Shown here piece after piece: positions 7,497-16,094 of a stretch of DNA of 24,659 nucleotides. Made by a program: the position numbers and the translations under genes. Source of the DNA: a virus; IMG/VR virus record IMGVR_UViG_3300009008_001779, positions 1 to 24,659 of that record, one strand, 5' to 3'. The notes beneath the pieces are model-generated. The model was not told the origin of the DNA. It saw nothing but the letters and a program-made list of their open reading frames with translations, and searched no databases. Every line of letters begins with the position of its first letter. Position 1 is the stretch's first letter.

Positions 7497-9358
7497 CAAC
7501 TTCTCCCGGGGACGATAGAGAACACACGTTGTGCCCCGGATCCCGATTTAGTGAGGGTGCCGGAGGGTTTCTTGTGTCCGAAAGACGGTCTAGATATACC
7601 TCCGTGTATCGCTCTTCCGCCGAGTACCTTCGTAGAGGATTTCATCTCGTAGGCCAGCCAGACGGCTCTGATCATCGAGTCGAACTGATCGTCGTGGAAC
7701 TGTTGTCCCGGCGGAGCCTCGACCTTGATAATGTCCCTGCTTCGACGTTCTACTTGGAGCGCTAGAAGCTCTTTCATCAGATGTTCGTCGTAGGGAAGCT
7801 TTAGCTGCCCGGTATTGAGAAGGTTCATAAAGAGTTTGTATTGAGCGTCGTTAAATGCCTCCGTCATACCCTCGAAGACAAACCCTCGGATGCCTTTCTT
7901 CTTGATCATTGGGTCGATCAGCGCGGCGGACCATTGGTCCGCCATCCCCTTGGCGATTGGCCACCTCTGGTAGAGCCCGTGGATCCAGTCGATAACATCT
8001 TCGATGTACATCTGACTGTCGCCTTTCTTGGCGTATCGAACCTCTGAGTAGTCGACCACCACTTTCTCGCTCGTTGGTCGGTCGATGAATTCGTCTCGGT
8101 CGGGAGTGAAGGGGTGGGCGCGTGTACAGAGTTTTGCCCCGTCCTCTTGGTATGCGGGTTCGTAGTGGGCGATAGAGACGGCGGTACCGTCGTTCTGGAG
8201 AGCGAAGTCCACCCCGATAGAGTAGACCCTCTTGGGTGTCCCCAGGCCGGATGTCGGGTGGATACTGGTATCGAAGGCCCTGTAGAAGGAACCGAGCTCC
8301 GTGATCCATCCGGTACCTCCGTCGATAAACTCTGCCCCGAACTCCTGTTTGTATGAGGTTGGATCGTTGTTGAACCTCTCCTTCAGAAAGGCGGGGTTAA
8401 CTCCCGGGTTTACCTCCCATGTAGGGGCTCTGATCGCGAGGGTAAACGATTTAGCACCTTGATCGAAGGCCCTCTCGTAGTCGAAGTAGAATTTCCCTTT
8501 CTTCCCGTTAGGGGAGGAGAGAATGAGGATTTTACCGAATGGCTTTCCCTCTGGTGTGTTGAAGTCGGCGATAGAGGGTGTGAGCGCCTCGTGGATCGCC
8601 TCGTCTAGAGGTTTATCTCTCGAGGATCTCGAGGCGTTCATGAAGTGCGCGAACTCCTCCATGATGACGAACATGTTACCCTCACCGCGCACACCGGGGG
8701 TGTTTGGGACGGCTGTCACCGTGATTGAGTTGGAGTTCTGTACGATTCTGCCTCCGCCGGAGGTCTTGCTGTTTCTGAGATCGTGTTCCGACCAGACCCT
8801 GAGTTGTGTCGCGGAGGGATCGTCTAGCATGTGCCTGTCGAAAGCTCGGGATTGTCTCAGGATGCCGACGAATTTCTTGAAGAGTCTCGCCGCGTTGTCT
8901 TGTCCGAGTGCGGCGAGGGTGATGTTGATCGGATCGTTAGGGAGGATACCGAAGTATTTCTGGGGTTGTGGGTGTCTCAGCACCTCGTAGAGTTTACGGG
9001 AGCAGTATATCCCCGTCATAGTTGACTTGGATGCCCTACGACCCATACACATCTGGATTTGTACGATGTCGGATTCCATGTATTCCTCGTAGGGCATGGA
9101 GATCCTGTTCTCCGCTTGGAGATAGGCGTAGTATTCCAGTTCGGTGAACGTGTGGAGAGTGTGTTCGTTGAATTGATCGCGGATAGCGATATCCCTCAGA
9201 TAGTTGTCGAGAGGGAGTTTGTCGAAGAGTTTCAGAAAGAACCTCTGCGCCGGGAACAATTCCATCCCCAACCCCTGCGGACTCTGAGCGAACTGAATTA
9301 TATCTTTTGGATTATCTTGGGATATCCGAGATCGAGCGAAGGCTGCTAGACCAGACAC
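7496..9358 (-). CDS. terL: Terminase large subunit
   Basis: The ATP-driven DNA packaging motor and headful nuclease. The ATPase has a Walker A variant near residues 104-113 (MGRRASKST), Walker B NMFVIMEEFAHF near 228-239 and coupling motif ILILSSPNG near 277-285. The RNase H-like nuclease follows, with acidic residues at GVDFALQNDGT (D384), MADQWSA (D474) and FHDDQFD (around 555-560). The start is a GTG at 9358, behind GGAGGG. Length (620 aa) is normal for T4-type enzymes. It sits between a possible small terminase and the portal gene, with a one-base overlap with portal. No intein or frameshift is seen. Confidence 0.93.
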   Translation of the reverse strand: MSGLAAFARSRISQDNPKDIIQFAQSPQGLGMELFPAQRFFLKLFDKLPLDNYLRDIAIRDQFNEHTLHTFTELEYYAYLQAENRISMPYEEYMESDIVQIQMCMGRRASKSTMTGIYCSRKLYEVLRHPQPQKYFGILPNDPINITLAALGQDNAARLFKKFVGILRQSRAFDRHMLDDPSATQLRVWSEHDLRNSKTSGGGRIVQNSNSITVTAVPNTPGVRGEGNMFVIMEEFAHFMNASRSSRDKPLDEAIHEALTPSIADFNTPEGKPFGKILILSSPNGKKGKFYFDYERAFDQGAKSFTLAIRAPTWEVNPGVNPAFLKERFNNDPTSYKQEFGAEFIDGGTGWITELGSFYRAFDTSIHPTSGLGTPKRVYSIGVDFALQNDGTAVSIAHYEPAYQEDGAKLCTRAHPFTPDRDEFIDRPTSEKVVVDYSEVRYAKKGDSQMYIEDVIDWIHGLYQRWPIAKGMADQWSAALIDPMIKKKGIRGFVFEGMTEAFNDAQYKLFMNLLNTGQLKLPYDEHLMKELLALQVERRSRDIIKVEAPPGQQFHDDQFDSMIRAVWLAYEMKSSTKVLGGRAIHGGISRPSFGHKKPSGTLTKSGSGAQRVFSIVPGRS

Positions 9359-9370
9359 GTGGCCCTCCGG

Positions 9371-9889
9371 TTATCTTTTGAACGGGTTTTCGATCTCTGA
9401 CAGCGCTTTAAAGGCGACACCTTTCAGTCGCTTGTTACAGGTCTCTTCCCAGTCCACAAGACGACCGGATAGGTTGTCGAGGAATATGTTTACCTTATCG
9501 GCTGGAAGTTGGTGGTCTTCCCGTAGGGTTTGTTCCACAGTCTCCACGAACCAGCGGAGAACTATCTGGAATTTAGGGTTGTGTAGGTCTACCTCTTCCG
9601 AGAGTTCGAGTTCCCGTTTCTTCACCAACATGTTGGTGAGGTCCCGGATACCGTGCATAGCGCGAGCGATGACAACTGAGCGATCTGCGGAGGGATTGAC
9701 TGCGATAGCCTCTTGAAAGAGGAGTGGCATGAAGTGAGCTTTCATGCGGGCTAGCGCGGCGATCCTGTCTCCGACCGGCTTGTCGATTGCGTTGATCACC
9801 TCGTTCATCTGTCGGGTGAACTCGGCTACCTGAGATGTTGAGTCTTCTACGGTCGTGATGGTAAAGGGGTTCGGAGAGGAGTCGGACAT
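9371..9889 (-). CDS. Possible terminase small subunit, 172 aa
   Basis: This is an all-helical, charged protein with no signal or membrane segment. It starts MSDSSPNPF and contains VAEFTRQMNEVINAI and RAMHGIRDLTNMLVKK, then FVETVEQTLREDHQL. It ends 12 nt before terL. Position and the helical, oligomer-like nature fit a small terminase, which binds the packaging start and regulates the large subunit. There is no obvious N-terminal HTH, and small terminases diverge quickly, so the call rests mainly on context. An alternative is an unrelated virion protein. Confidence 0.5.
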   Translation of the reverse strand: MSDSSPNPFTITTVEDSTSQVAEFTRQMNEVINAIDKPVGDRIAALARMKAHFMPLLFQEAIAVNPSADRSVVIARAMHGIRDLTNMLVKKRELELSEEVDLHNPKFQIVLRWFVETVEQTLREDHQLPADKVNIFLDNLSGRLVDWEETCNKRLKGVAFKALSEIENPFKR

Positions 9890-9894
9890 AGGGG

Positions 9895-10836
9895 TTACAC
9901 CTCGAAGTTGAAGTCGGCGTCCCCGGTTCCGAGGTTACCCCGTAGTGACCCTTTCGGGGACATCTGTTCGTTGAGAGCGAGGTACCGGATAATGCCTATG
10001 ATCTCGTTGATTCGATTTTTCGGGATTCGTTCTTGGACGAGTACTGATTTGATATCTTCCTGTGCGGTTACCCCTTTCTCGTATAGGTGTTCGGCGATCG
10101 CCTTGGTCGAGAGGTCGTTAAGAGAGATTTCGACAGTTACGTTCGATTGTTCGTCGAGAATCGTCGGAAAACCTAGATCCCCCGAGTCGTCTACTCGTAG
10201 GTCGGCTTGACCTTCCAATGGAGTCATCTCGGTTTCCGCTGCCACCAGATCCAGATCGTCTGAGTCTGGTAGGTTCGATTTGGCCGGTGTGAGACTTTCC
10301 AGAGCTCGCTGAATCTCCCCGTCTCTCAGGGAGCTGGCGAGGGAGAGAACCAGATCGGTTATAGGAGAGGCTTTTCGTCGTGCCGGGTCGAAGTCAGACA
10401 GAAAGGGGGTAACAGATTCTTTGAAGACATTCTTCGCGATTTTCAGATCCAGACCCGCTTGACTGGATGTCAATTTAGCCCCGAGGGAGAGAAGCTTTCC
10501 GTACCACCGCAGAGCCGGGTTGACGCTCCTCGCGACAGAGTAATCTGCCATGAAGTCGACGATGTAGGATCCCGGAAGAGATCCTTTCTTGTCCCCCGTC
10601 AGCTCCAGTACGGTGTCTTGTTCCTTTGCTGCGATCAGATCGAGGATAAATTCTTCGACCTCTGTGGCTAGAACCTCTGGGGATTTCGCTACCTTTGGAG
10701 CTTGCGCGGAGATCTCTTCGTGTAGGATATCCATGTCTGGAGACAGATCCAGATCCCCTTCTGATGCATCCACGGAGATAGGTTCTATTCCCATCGAGGG
10801 CTCCTGAGGCGAGTCGTCAAATTTGAAATCGTCCAT
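9895..10836 (-). CDS. Hypothetical protein with acidic aromatic ends, about 313 aa
   Basis: I do not recognise this protein. It begins MDDFKFDDSPQEP and ends GDADFNFEV, so both termini carry an acidic D-F-x-F element. Between them are acidic linkers (SEGDLDLSPDMDILHEE) and a helical domain around residues 60-180. A C-terminal helical part reads AIAEHLYEKGVTAQEDIKSVL then NRINEIIGIIRYLA. The chosen ATG at 10836 is 4 codons into the frame; a TTG at 10848 just after the upstream stop is possible. No clear Shine-Dalgarno is seen for either, so translation may be coupled to the 119-aa gene. Acidic-aromatic tails are used by some proteins to bind sliding clamps, but this is speculation. Confidence 0.7.
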   Translation of the reverse strand: MDDFKFDDSPQEPSMGIEPISVDASEGDLDLSPDMDILHEEISAQAPKVAKSPEVLATEVEEFILDLIAAKEQDTVLELTGDKKGSLPGSYIVDFMADYSVARSVNPALRWYGKLLSLGAKLTSSQAGLDLKIAKNVFKESVTPFLSDFDPARRKASPITDLVLSLASSLRDGEIQRALESLTPAKSNLPDSDDLDLVAAETEMTPLEGQADLRVDDSGDLGFPTILDEQSNVTVEISLNDLSTKAIAEHLYEKGVTAQEDIKSVLVQERIPKNRINEIIGIIRYLALNEQMSPKGSLRGNLGTGDADFNFEV

Positions 10837-10850
10837 TTTGGCTACCAAGA

Positions 10851-11210
10851 TTACCAGGCCCTATCGATCCGAACTGCCCCGGGGGCCACAGGTTTGATTA
10901 TCCAGAGAGGATTCTCAGACTTCTTGAGGAGATCTTCCTCTGCTTCGAAGTCAAGATAATCCTCGGAGAAGATGATACGCGAGTCCGGATTCGCTCTTTT
11001 GATTCGGGCGACAACCATAGAGGCTGTCACATTACGGATCCCCGAGATCGAGACTCCTTTGTCATCCTGCGCGATGTGGACATGTTGACCAGAACCTTGG
11101 AAACAGCTTAAATCCAGATCCGCTTGAGAGGCTCTCGTTTTCGTAGCGGTACGGGACTTCTTGGGTAGAAGACTCCCGAAGAACTGATCTTCAAATCGGT
11201 CGGTACTCAT
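10851..11210 (-). CDS. Hypothetical protein, 119 aa
   Basis: I do not recognise this protein. It starts MSTDRFEDQFFGSLLPKKSR, a short amphipathic lead with a basic linker, followed by a compact alpha/beta region: HVHIAQDDKGVSISGIRNV, MVVARIKRANPDSRIIFSEDY and LWIIKPVAPGAVRI. There is no membrane segment. It starts 9 nt after the sigma-like gene and ends 14 nt before the next start codon. Its place between sigma-like and packaging genes gives no firm clue. Confidence 0.65.
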   Translation of the reverse strand: MSTDRFEDQFFGSLLPKKSRTATKTRASQADLDLSCFQGSGQHVHIAQDDKGVSISGIRNVTASMVVARIKRANPDSRIIFSEDYLDFEAEEDLLKKSENPLWIIKPVAPGAVRIDRAW

Positions 11211-11218
11211 TTCATCTC

Positions 11219-11869
11219 CTACAGAATAGAGGCACCTCTTCTGAGAGAACCTGCTCTGTCTCCATCGTTACGCTTGTAGAGGAACGTAATCACATTGGAC
11301 TTCTCTCTGATGAACCTGAAGTAGTCTAGGTACATCAGAGCCGTTAATTTTTTGTGTACAGCCACGGCATCCTCTTCGTCTACCGGAGACGTTGATATCT
11401 TCTCCAGATGGGCTAGTACTTGACGAGATTTATTGGAGGCTCCCGATTGTGACGTCTCTATGAAGAACCGGATTCTGTTCTGTGCGAACTCCCAGTAGAA
11501 GAAGAATGCGAACTCGAACAGATCCTCGTCGAAGATCTCTTGGAAGTCGGTTCTTACCTGTTCCAGGGACTGGGAGGGCATCCGAAACAGAAACTTCAAC
11601 CTCTTAATAATGAACTTTAACCTCCTGCTCACAGCGGCCTGTGAGATCCCGAACAGACTGCATATCTGCTCTTGTGACAATCCGTCTATGTAGTACAGGG
11701 AGGCTATATCCCTGTCTAATCTCGAGAGTCGAGATAGGTAACGCTCGATATATTGCTGAGAACTACGCATCAGATCCTGCAATGTCACTTTTGACCTTGA
11801 GGATCCGGGGATACTGGACTGTCCGAGGAAAGTGAAAAAGTCGGGGTGCTCGTCGAAAGATAGATGCAT
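11219..11869 (-). CDS. Sigma-region-4-like HTH protein
   Basis: Residues about 46-95 read as a sigma-70 region 4-type helix-turn-helix: LSRLDRDIASLYYIDGLSQ, then EQICSLFGISQAAVSRRLKFI and a basic follow-on helix. The DGLSxEQIxxxFGISQxxVSRRL pattern is that of region 4, which binds promoter -35 DNA or the polymerase flap. A clear region 2 is not visible. The remaining 120 residues are helical and aromatic (FAFFFYWEFAQNRIRFFIE). At 216 aa it is close to T4 gp55 (185 aa) in size. It directly follows the NusG-like fusion gene, which ends one base upstream. The role is probably redirecting host polymerase to late genes; a plain HTH regulator is the alternative. Confidence 0.6.
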   Translation of the reverse strand: MHLSFDEHPDFFTFLGQSSIPGSSRSKVTLQDLMRSSQQYIERYLSRLSRLDRDIASLYYIDGLSQEQICSLFGISQAAVSRRLKFIIKRLKFLFRMPSQSLEQVRTDFQEIFDEDLFEFAFFFYWEFAQNRIRFFIETSQSGASNKSRQVLAHLEKISTSPVDEEDAVAVHKKLTALMYLDYFRFIREKSNVITFLYKRNDGDRAGSLRRGASIL

Positions 11870-13261
11870 TTACCAGGTTCCTTGGAAGATTCGAAATGTC
11901 TTGGATGCCACCTCTAGCTCTCGGATAAATCGGAATTTACGTAAGAGCGCTTCTAGATTATCCGGGTAGAAGCTCCCTTTGTGCTCTTCTGGACGTATAT
12001 GGAGAGTTTGAACGTGGGTAAGTTTGCCGAGGTTGCGGTGGAATTGACCGCTTCGGAGAAAATCGTTGGACCCTTTCCCTTTAGCGAGTAGCTCTTCGAC
12101 TTGGGGGAGGGTTCTTATCTTGGTAACACTCTCCTTTAGACCTGGGTAACTCACCAGATAGTGGTTCCCTCTGGCGTAGTTGAACGCTTTAAGGGAGATC
12201 AGACCTTCACTATTTGAGTATATGGCGGAGTACCAGTTTAGTTGACTCCATGTGGAGAACCCAGATTCTCTTAGAATAAGATCTTTACTCGTCGTAGTTG
12301 GATGGGATCGATAGTAGATCTTTGGTTTGTATGTCTTCGTCTTGGGAAAGCTAGAGGCCTGGAAGTGTAGTCCCCTGGAGGAGACGATGAGAAGTTCGCG
12401 GTATTCCCCTTGTAGACCCCTGGTGAGATTCTCTAGTGTATTTCGTCCGGAGGAACCTTCGATATCGTAGTAGTAGAACCCTGCGGACAGAGAGAACTCC
12501 CTCAACCAATCCCTATTTTCCCTCAGAAGAGGGGGGACAGATTCTTCTTCTCCGCGACCAAGTACATACTTGGTGACGTCGTACCCGAACACTAGATGGA
12601 TGTCCGAGGTCGGATGAAGGAATTTGAGCCGCAGTAATAGGAAGTAGACCCCCATAGCTCCTCCCACAAACTGACCGTTATCTGCTCGGAGGGAGTCGTA
12701 GTGTCTGGAGAGACGGTAGAGCTCCTCGTTGCCGTCTACTATAATAGCGGTGGTCTTTTTCTTTTTTGGCGGGGGCACTTGTTCCCTTTGAACCTCGAAG
12801 TCAACTGGATGGATGTCGTTGACTGGAACAGCTATGAAAACTGGTCTGTCGAGGAGGTGGAATTTGCAGGGAACAAGACCTTCTTCGTCGGGTAGATCAC
12901 AGGCTCGTACGATAAGTTTGACCAGGGGGCCGTGAGAGATCTGGTAGTAGACCCCTTGTCGAATCAGAGCTCTTTTTTCTTTTATCAGGTTTTGAGAGAG
13001 ACCGTGGATTTCTGATTCGGGAGCTCTCCCTAGGTTAGAGAAAGAGACCTTTGGTATGTCCTTGTGGAGGGAGTTCAGAACTTTTTCCCAGCGCGGATGA
13101 TCTTTGATATAGATATAGTGGTTGAAGAGATCTCTGGATGTCTGACCTTTCGGCATACTGAGGAACGGGATATGCACGAAGGGGTGTGCTTGGAGAGATC
13201 TAAGAGGGTCAGCCAGATTGTCTAGATCGGCGTCTGTATAGATGACGTGATAGTGGCTCAC
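11870..13261 (-). CDS. NusG-like (NGN-KOW) protein fused to a degenerate FEN/PIN-like domain
   Basis: Residues 3-95 follow the NusG N-terminal domain: HYHVIYTD strand, FVHIPFLSM where NusG has its VPT strand, FNHYIYIK for the FPGYVFV strand, then WEKVLNSL and GRAPESEI for the PISDKEV turn. Residues 100-155 follow the KOW domain (GVYYQISHGPLVKLIV, ending DRPVFIAVPVNDIHPV as in NusG's GRATPVELDFSQVE). After a PPPKKKK linker, residues 171-310 look like a 5' nuclease (FEN/Pol I exo) core: AIIVDGNEELYRL, GGAMGVYFLLLRL, HLVFGYD. The active-site blocks are eroded: EADD is replaced by EGSSGRN and SGDKD by SSRGLH. The GTG start has AGAGGT upstream. This is a sequence-reading call needing fold prediction. 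Confidence 0.6.
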   Translation of the reverse strand: MSHYHVIYTDADLDNLADPLRSLQAHPFVHIPFLSMPKGQTSRDLFNHYIYIKDHPRWEKVLNSLHKDIPKVSFSNLGRAPESEIHGLSQNLIKEKRALIRQGVYYQISHGPLVKLIVRACDLPDEEGLVPCKFHLLDRPVFIAVPVNDIHPVDFEVQREQVPPPKKKKTTAIIVDGNEELYRLSRHYDSLRADNGQFVGGAMGVYFLLLRLKFLHPTSDIHLVFGYDVTKYVLGRGEEESVPPLLRENRDWLREFSLSAGFYYYDIEGSSGRNTLENLTRGLQGEYRELLIVSSRGLHFQASSFPKTKTYKPKIYYRSHPTTTSKDLILRESGFSTWSQLNWYSAIYSNSEGLISLKAFNYARGNHYLVSYPGLKESVTKIRTLPQVEELLAKGKGSNDFLRSGQFHRNLGKLTHVQTLHIRPEEHKGSFYPDNLEALLRKFRFIRELEVASKTFRIFQGTW

Positions 13262-13262
13262 T

Positions 13263-14561
13263 TTAGACCTCTGGTGTTTGTATGTTCGTGGAGGAGACTT
13301 CCTTGAAGTTGAACCTTAGAAGAGTGTGCATGTACACCGGGGTCTTCTCGGGAACATTTTGTTCGGGTGTAGCTTCCGCTATTCGTTGCTCGCGGGTAGC
13401 GTTCACCCTCATCTTCCGCGCGGACCTTCTTTCTAGTCGCGCGACATCTCCTGACTGAGTTGTATTGTTTTTGAACTCGGGTTTCATCTCGTCGATGAGA
13501 CACAAAGTAGCGATATCCATATCTAGGTCTGAGGCCACCCTCTTACCCAGAACAAATTTCAAACCTTTGAGAAGAATTACTTCGGGATCTCCTATCGCTT
13601 TCATTGGCGTGATAATTGAGTCTATGGTGTGGTTCTGGATTAAGCTAAGAGTCGGAGCGATCTCGACTTTAGGTGCTCTCCTCACCTTCTGAAGAAGTAG
13701 TAACAGAGAGTTACATATTAGTTCGAATTTATCTGCGGGGTCCCCCTCCCACCTCCTGAGATGTTCGGAGACACCTACGGTGTCGAGGCTACAGATCGCG
13801 CGGAGAGTTTTGACCAGATGTTCTATCTCCCCTAGTTGGAAGACCTCCCGGACGATCTCGAGATCGAATTCTCCTTGCAGGAGTACTTGATCTAGATTCT
13901 TGATGAGGTCTCGGGGGTGTCCTTTAGAGATGAACGCGATCACCTTGAGGGCGTCCTGATCTGGTTCGGGGATGCCCTCTTTGTGGCATATCGTCGTGAG
14001 CAGGTGGACCGCGTCTTCGGCTTTCAGAAGATTGACTTGGAGAAGATGACATCTGGATTGGACAGCGTTTCGAACCTTGTCGATCTCTGTCGTGGAGAAG
14101 ATGAAGCAGAGCCATTCGGGTGGCTCTTCGACGATCTTGAGGAGAGCGTCCCATGCTTGTCTGGAGAGACCTTGACACTCGTCCACGATGAAGAACTTCT
14201 TGTTTCCGTGGATAGGGGGCATCCTGGCGTTATCGATGATCTTGTGTATTTCGTCTATACGCCCTTTTGAGGCCCCGTCGAACTCCAGGAGTGCCGGGTG
14301 TTCCCTTCCCGTTCGACCGAACTTCCGGCAGGAGGTACATTCGTTGCAGGCGTCACCCTCTGTAGGGTGCTCGCATAGGGAACATTTCACCCAGTAGCGG
14401 GCACCGCTGGTCTTTCCGGAACCCCACGCACCGTGTAGGATGATGTTACGAGTTTGTTGATTCCTGTTGACCAGGCTTCGGAAGAGCCTGACTACTGAGT
14501 CCTGTCCGATGAATTGGCTCCACCTGGACGGTCTGTGTCTATTGAAGAGGTTCTCTTCCAC
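13263..14561 (-). CDS. dnaX: Clamp loader ATPase, DnaX (gamma/tau) type
   Basis: The ATP-hydrolysing subunit that opens a sliding clamp and loads it on primed DNA. Typical DnaX features are seen: an N-terminal LFNRHRPSRWSQFIGQ block, Walker A GAWGSGKT (residues 44-51), a zinc module with cysteines at 60, 63, 72, 75 and 78, FDGASKGRIDEIHKII, Walker B FFIVDECQ (123-130), and the SRC arginine-finger motif (169-171). A collar-like C-terminal region follows. At 432 aa it is about the length of bacterial gamma rather than tau, with a short basic tail. The start is GTG behind AAGGAA. It lies next to the Nudix and delta genes, so the loader is co-expressed. Confidence 0.9.
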   Translation of the reverse strand: MEENLFNRHRPSRWSQFIGQDSVVRLFRSLVNRNQQTRNIILHGAWGSGKTSGARYWVKCSLCEHPTEGDACNECTSCRKFGRTGREHPALLEFDGASKGRIDEIHKIIDNARMPPIHGNKKFFIVDECQGLSRQAWDALLKIVEEPPEWLCFIFSTTEIDKVRNAVQSRCHLLQVNLLKAEDAVHLLTTICHKEGIPEPDQDALKVIAFISKGHPRDLIKNLDQVLLQGEFDLEIVREVFQLGEIEHLVKTLRAICSLDTVGVSEHLRRWEGDPADKFELICNSLLLLLQKVRRAPKVEIAPTLSLIQNHTIDSIITPMKAIGDPEVILLKGLKFVLGKRVASDLDMDIATLCLIDEMKPEFKNNTTQSGDVARLERRSARKMRVNATREQRIAEATPEQNVPEKTPVYMHTLLRFNFKEVSSTNIQTPEV

Positions 14562-14616
14562 GCTAGGTTCCTTTGACAGTCTCTCCGAACCTTTGTATAG
14601 CTAGGTAGAGGTTTAG

Positions 14617-15195
14617 CTACTCTCGGGTTCGGAGGGAGATCAGTTGGGCCTTCCATTCACATGAGTTTCTGATCTCTTCGGGGGACAGAAAAGTCCTCTG
14701 GGTGTTTGCCTCGAAGATATTTTCAGGCTGCTTCAACTCTTGTTTCAGACCTGTGATGTCTACGATGAAAAGGTGTACGATCTCGTTGGAGTTACCGCAG
14801 ACAGGTTCAGATGAGATATAGTGAATTCTCTCTTCTCCGACGTCGTAGCCGGCTTCCTCTTGGACCTCTTCGACCACTATTCCCTTCAGAGGGAGGTCTT
14901 TGTCGATTGATCCGGTAAAGGCCCCGTGGATAAACCTGTCGTGAGGAGTGGAGTATTGGGAGAGTACCTGGAGAGGTCTCTCTTTTCGGGAGGTATCGAT
15001 CAGCAGAAAGGCGACAGAGTTTTTACCGACTCTTTGGACGTAGTCGTAGGTTGTGTCGTCTCTCCCCGGTACTTGGGCACGGAAGAGAGTGATGTATTTT
15101 TTCTTTCCGTTATCGGAGGAGTCGGTCACCTTGTCGTGGACGAGCTTCTTGGTTAGCTCGCGGAACTCTGGGGTAATCTGAGCTGTTCGTTTCAT
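14617..15195 (-). CDS. Nudix-hydrolase-like protein
   Basis: A Nudix-box-like segment lies near residues 95-118. The core EEVQEEAGYDV matches the REUxEExGU half, except that the leading Arg is Glu; the first half (GSIDKDLPLK) is off-consensus in the Gx5E part. Flanking strands (VAFLLIDTS, FIHGAFTGS, VHLFIVDIT) fit the Nudix fold, and the pattern resembles ADP-ribose or sugar-nucleotide pyrophosphatase relatives. Phage Nudix enzymes can act on NDP-linked metabolites or RNA caps. The length of 192 aa is normal. The gene lies between the delta and DnaX clamp-loader genes with no regulatory gap. Activity is uncertain because of the box changes. Confidence 0.65.
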   Translation of the reverse strand: MKRTAQITPEFRELTKKLVHDKVTDSSDNGKKKYITLFRAQVPGRDDTTYDYVQRVGKNSVAFLLIDTSRKERPLQVLSQYSTPHDRFIHGAFTGSIDKDLPLKGIVVEEVQEEAGYDVGEERIHYISSEPVCGNSNEIVHLFIVDITGLKQELKQPENIFEANTQRTFLSPEEIRNSCEWKAQLISLRTRE

Positions 15196-15197
15196 AT

Positions 15198-16094
15198 CTA
15201 CCTCTGGTTCCTTTGTAATGTATGCACTCTGAGAAACGTCTGACCTCTCCAGGAAGTCTCGGGAGCCAAGATCCTGGTTGAGAGTTCAACCAGATTTCCT
15301 TGTCGGATAGTTGCGATCTTGTCTTTTACCCTGTCGAGGGCCCACGGGAGATCCGGTCTACTTGGATCGAGTTTGGTAGTTATGACATCTAGTAGAGATC
15401 GAGCGAGTATATTGGGGATAACTTCGGGTGTGTATCCTTTCTCGATCATTAGAGTTGAGACCATTTTTAGACCCCAGGAGTCGGCCATCTCGGCTCCTTT
15501 AGCTAGATCGATGATCGTATCTAGTACCTCGGCGTTCGAGTTCCTTTCCTCTACGAGAACCTCTCCTGCTGGTCGAAGATCGTTCGACTCTCTCAGTAGA
15601 GTTAGATATTCGACTCTCAGTAGAACTTGACCCGTATCCCAACTACCTCTAGCGGCCATTTGTGTCAGTACCTCGAGGTCGTCGTCGCTAACTTCGTCGT
15701 GCCTGTGTTTGACGAAGGAGGCGAGGGTCTTCTTGTTTTTAGGCCCTGGTTTGAATTCCTCGATCCGGGTAGTTATCTTTTCCTCTGTATCCCCCAGATC
15801 TTCTGAGAGGAGGATAACGGGGTTCTCTGATTGGAGGACGGATCGAGTAATATCGGGATCTAGTTTGAGACCCCTTCCGTCTAGGAGTAGGAGTTTCTTT
15901 CCGAACAGAGGACGTGTGAGAAGGGCTTCTTTGAAGGTTGCTGGAGGGACTTCTTCGAGAGGGAGTTCTTTGAACTTAGGTAGAGATAACAGACGGTTGA
16001 GGACCTCCCTGTGCATCGAGGCCGTCTCTGTGATGATGTGGATCTTTTCGGAGACAACGATCCGTTCTTTAGTTAGAAACTCTATGTCTTTCAT
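15198..16094 (-). CDS. holA: Clamp loader delta subunit (HolA-like)
   Basis: The delta subunit is the wrench that opens the clamp. It has no nucleotide binding of its own. The protein matches the family in outline: a helical start (IHIITETASMHREVLNRL), then the landmark LTRPLFGKKLLLLDGRGL (HolA reads similarly, slFgd-r-lvv), followed by NPVILLSE, the end of the N-terminal domain. The helical domains and a C-terminal collar region follow (ATIRQGNLVELSTRIL). Length, 298 aa, is near the usual 330. It overlaps the delta' gene by 26 nt, and no conserved ATPase motif is present, as expected for delta. Confidence is moderate since delta is highly divergent and identification rests partly on the neighbours. 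Confidence 0.68.
   Translation of the reverse strand: MKDIEFLTKERIVVSEKIHIITETASMHREVLNRLLSLPKFKELPLEEVPPATFKEALLTRPLFGKKLLLLDGRGLKLDPDITRSVLQSENPVILLSEDLGDTEEKITTRIEEFKPGPKNKKTLASFVKHRHDEVSDDDLEVLTQMAARGSWDTGQVLLRVEYLTLLRESNDLRPAGEVLVEERNSNAEVLDTIIDLAKGAEMADSWGLKMVSTLMIEKGYTPEVIPNILARSLLDVITTKLDPSRPDLPWALDRVKDKIATIRQGNLVELSTRILAPETSWRGQTFLRVHTLQRNQR

Noticed and set aside
7496-9358. Intein in the large terminase
   Set aside because: Walker A, Walker B and nuclease motifs have normal spacing and no C/S...HN splice signature is present.
13263-14561. Intein or programmed frameshift in dnaX
   Set aside because: The frame is continuous, motifs are at normal spacing, and I saw no extra A-rich slippery site with a continuing frame.
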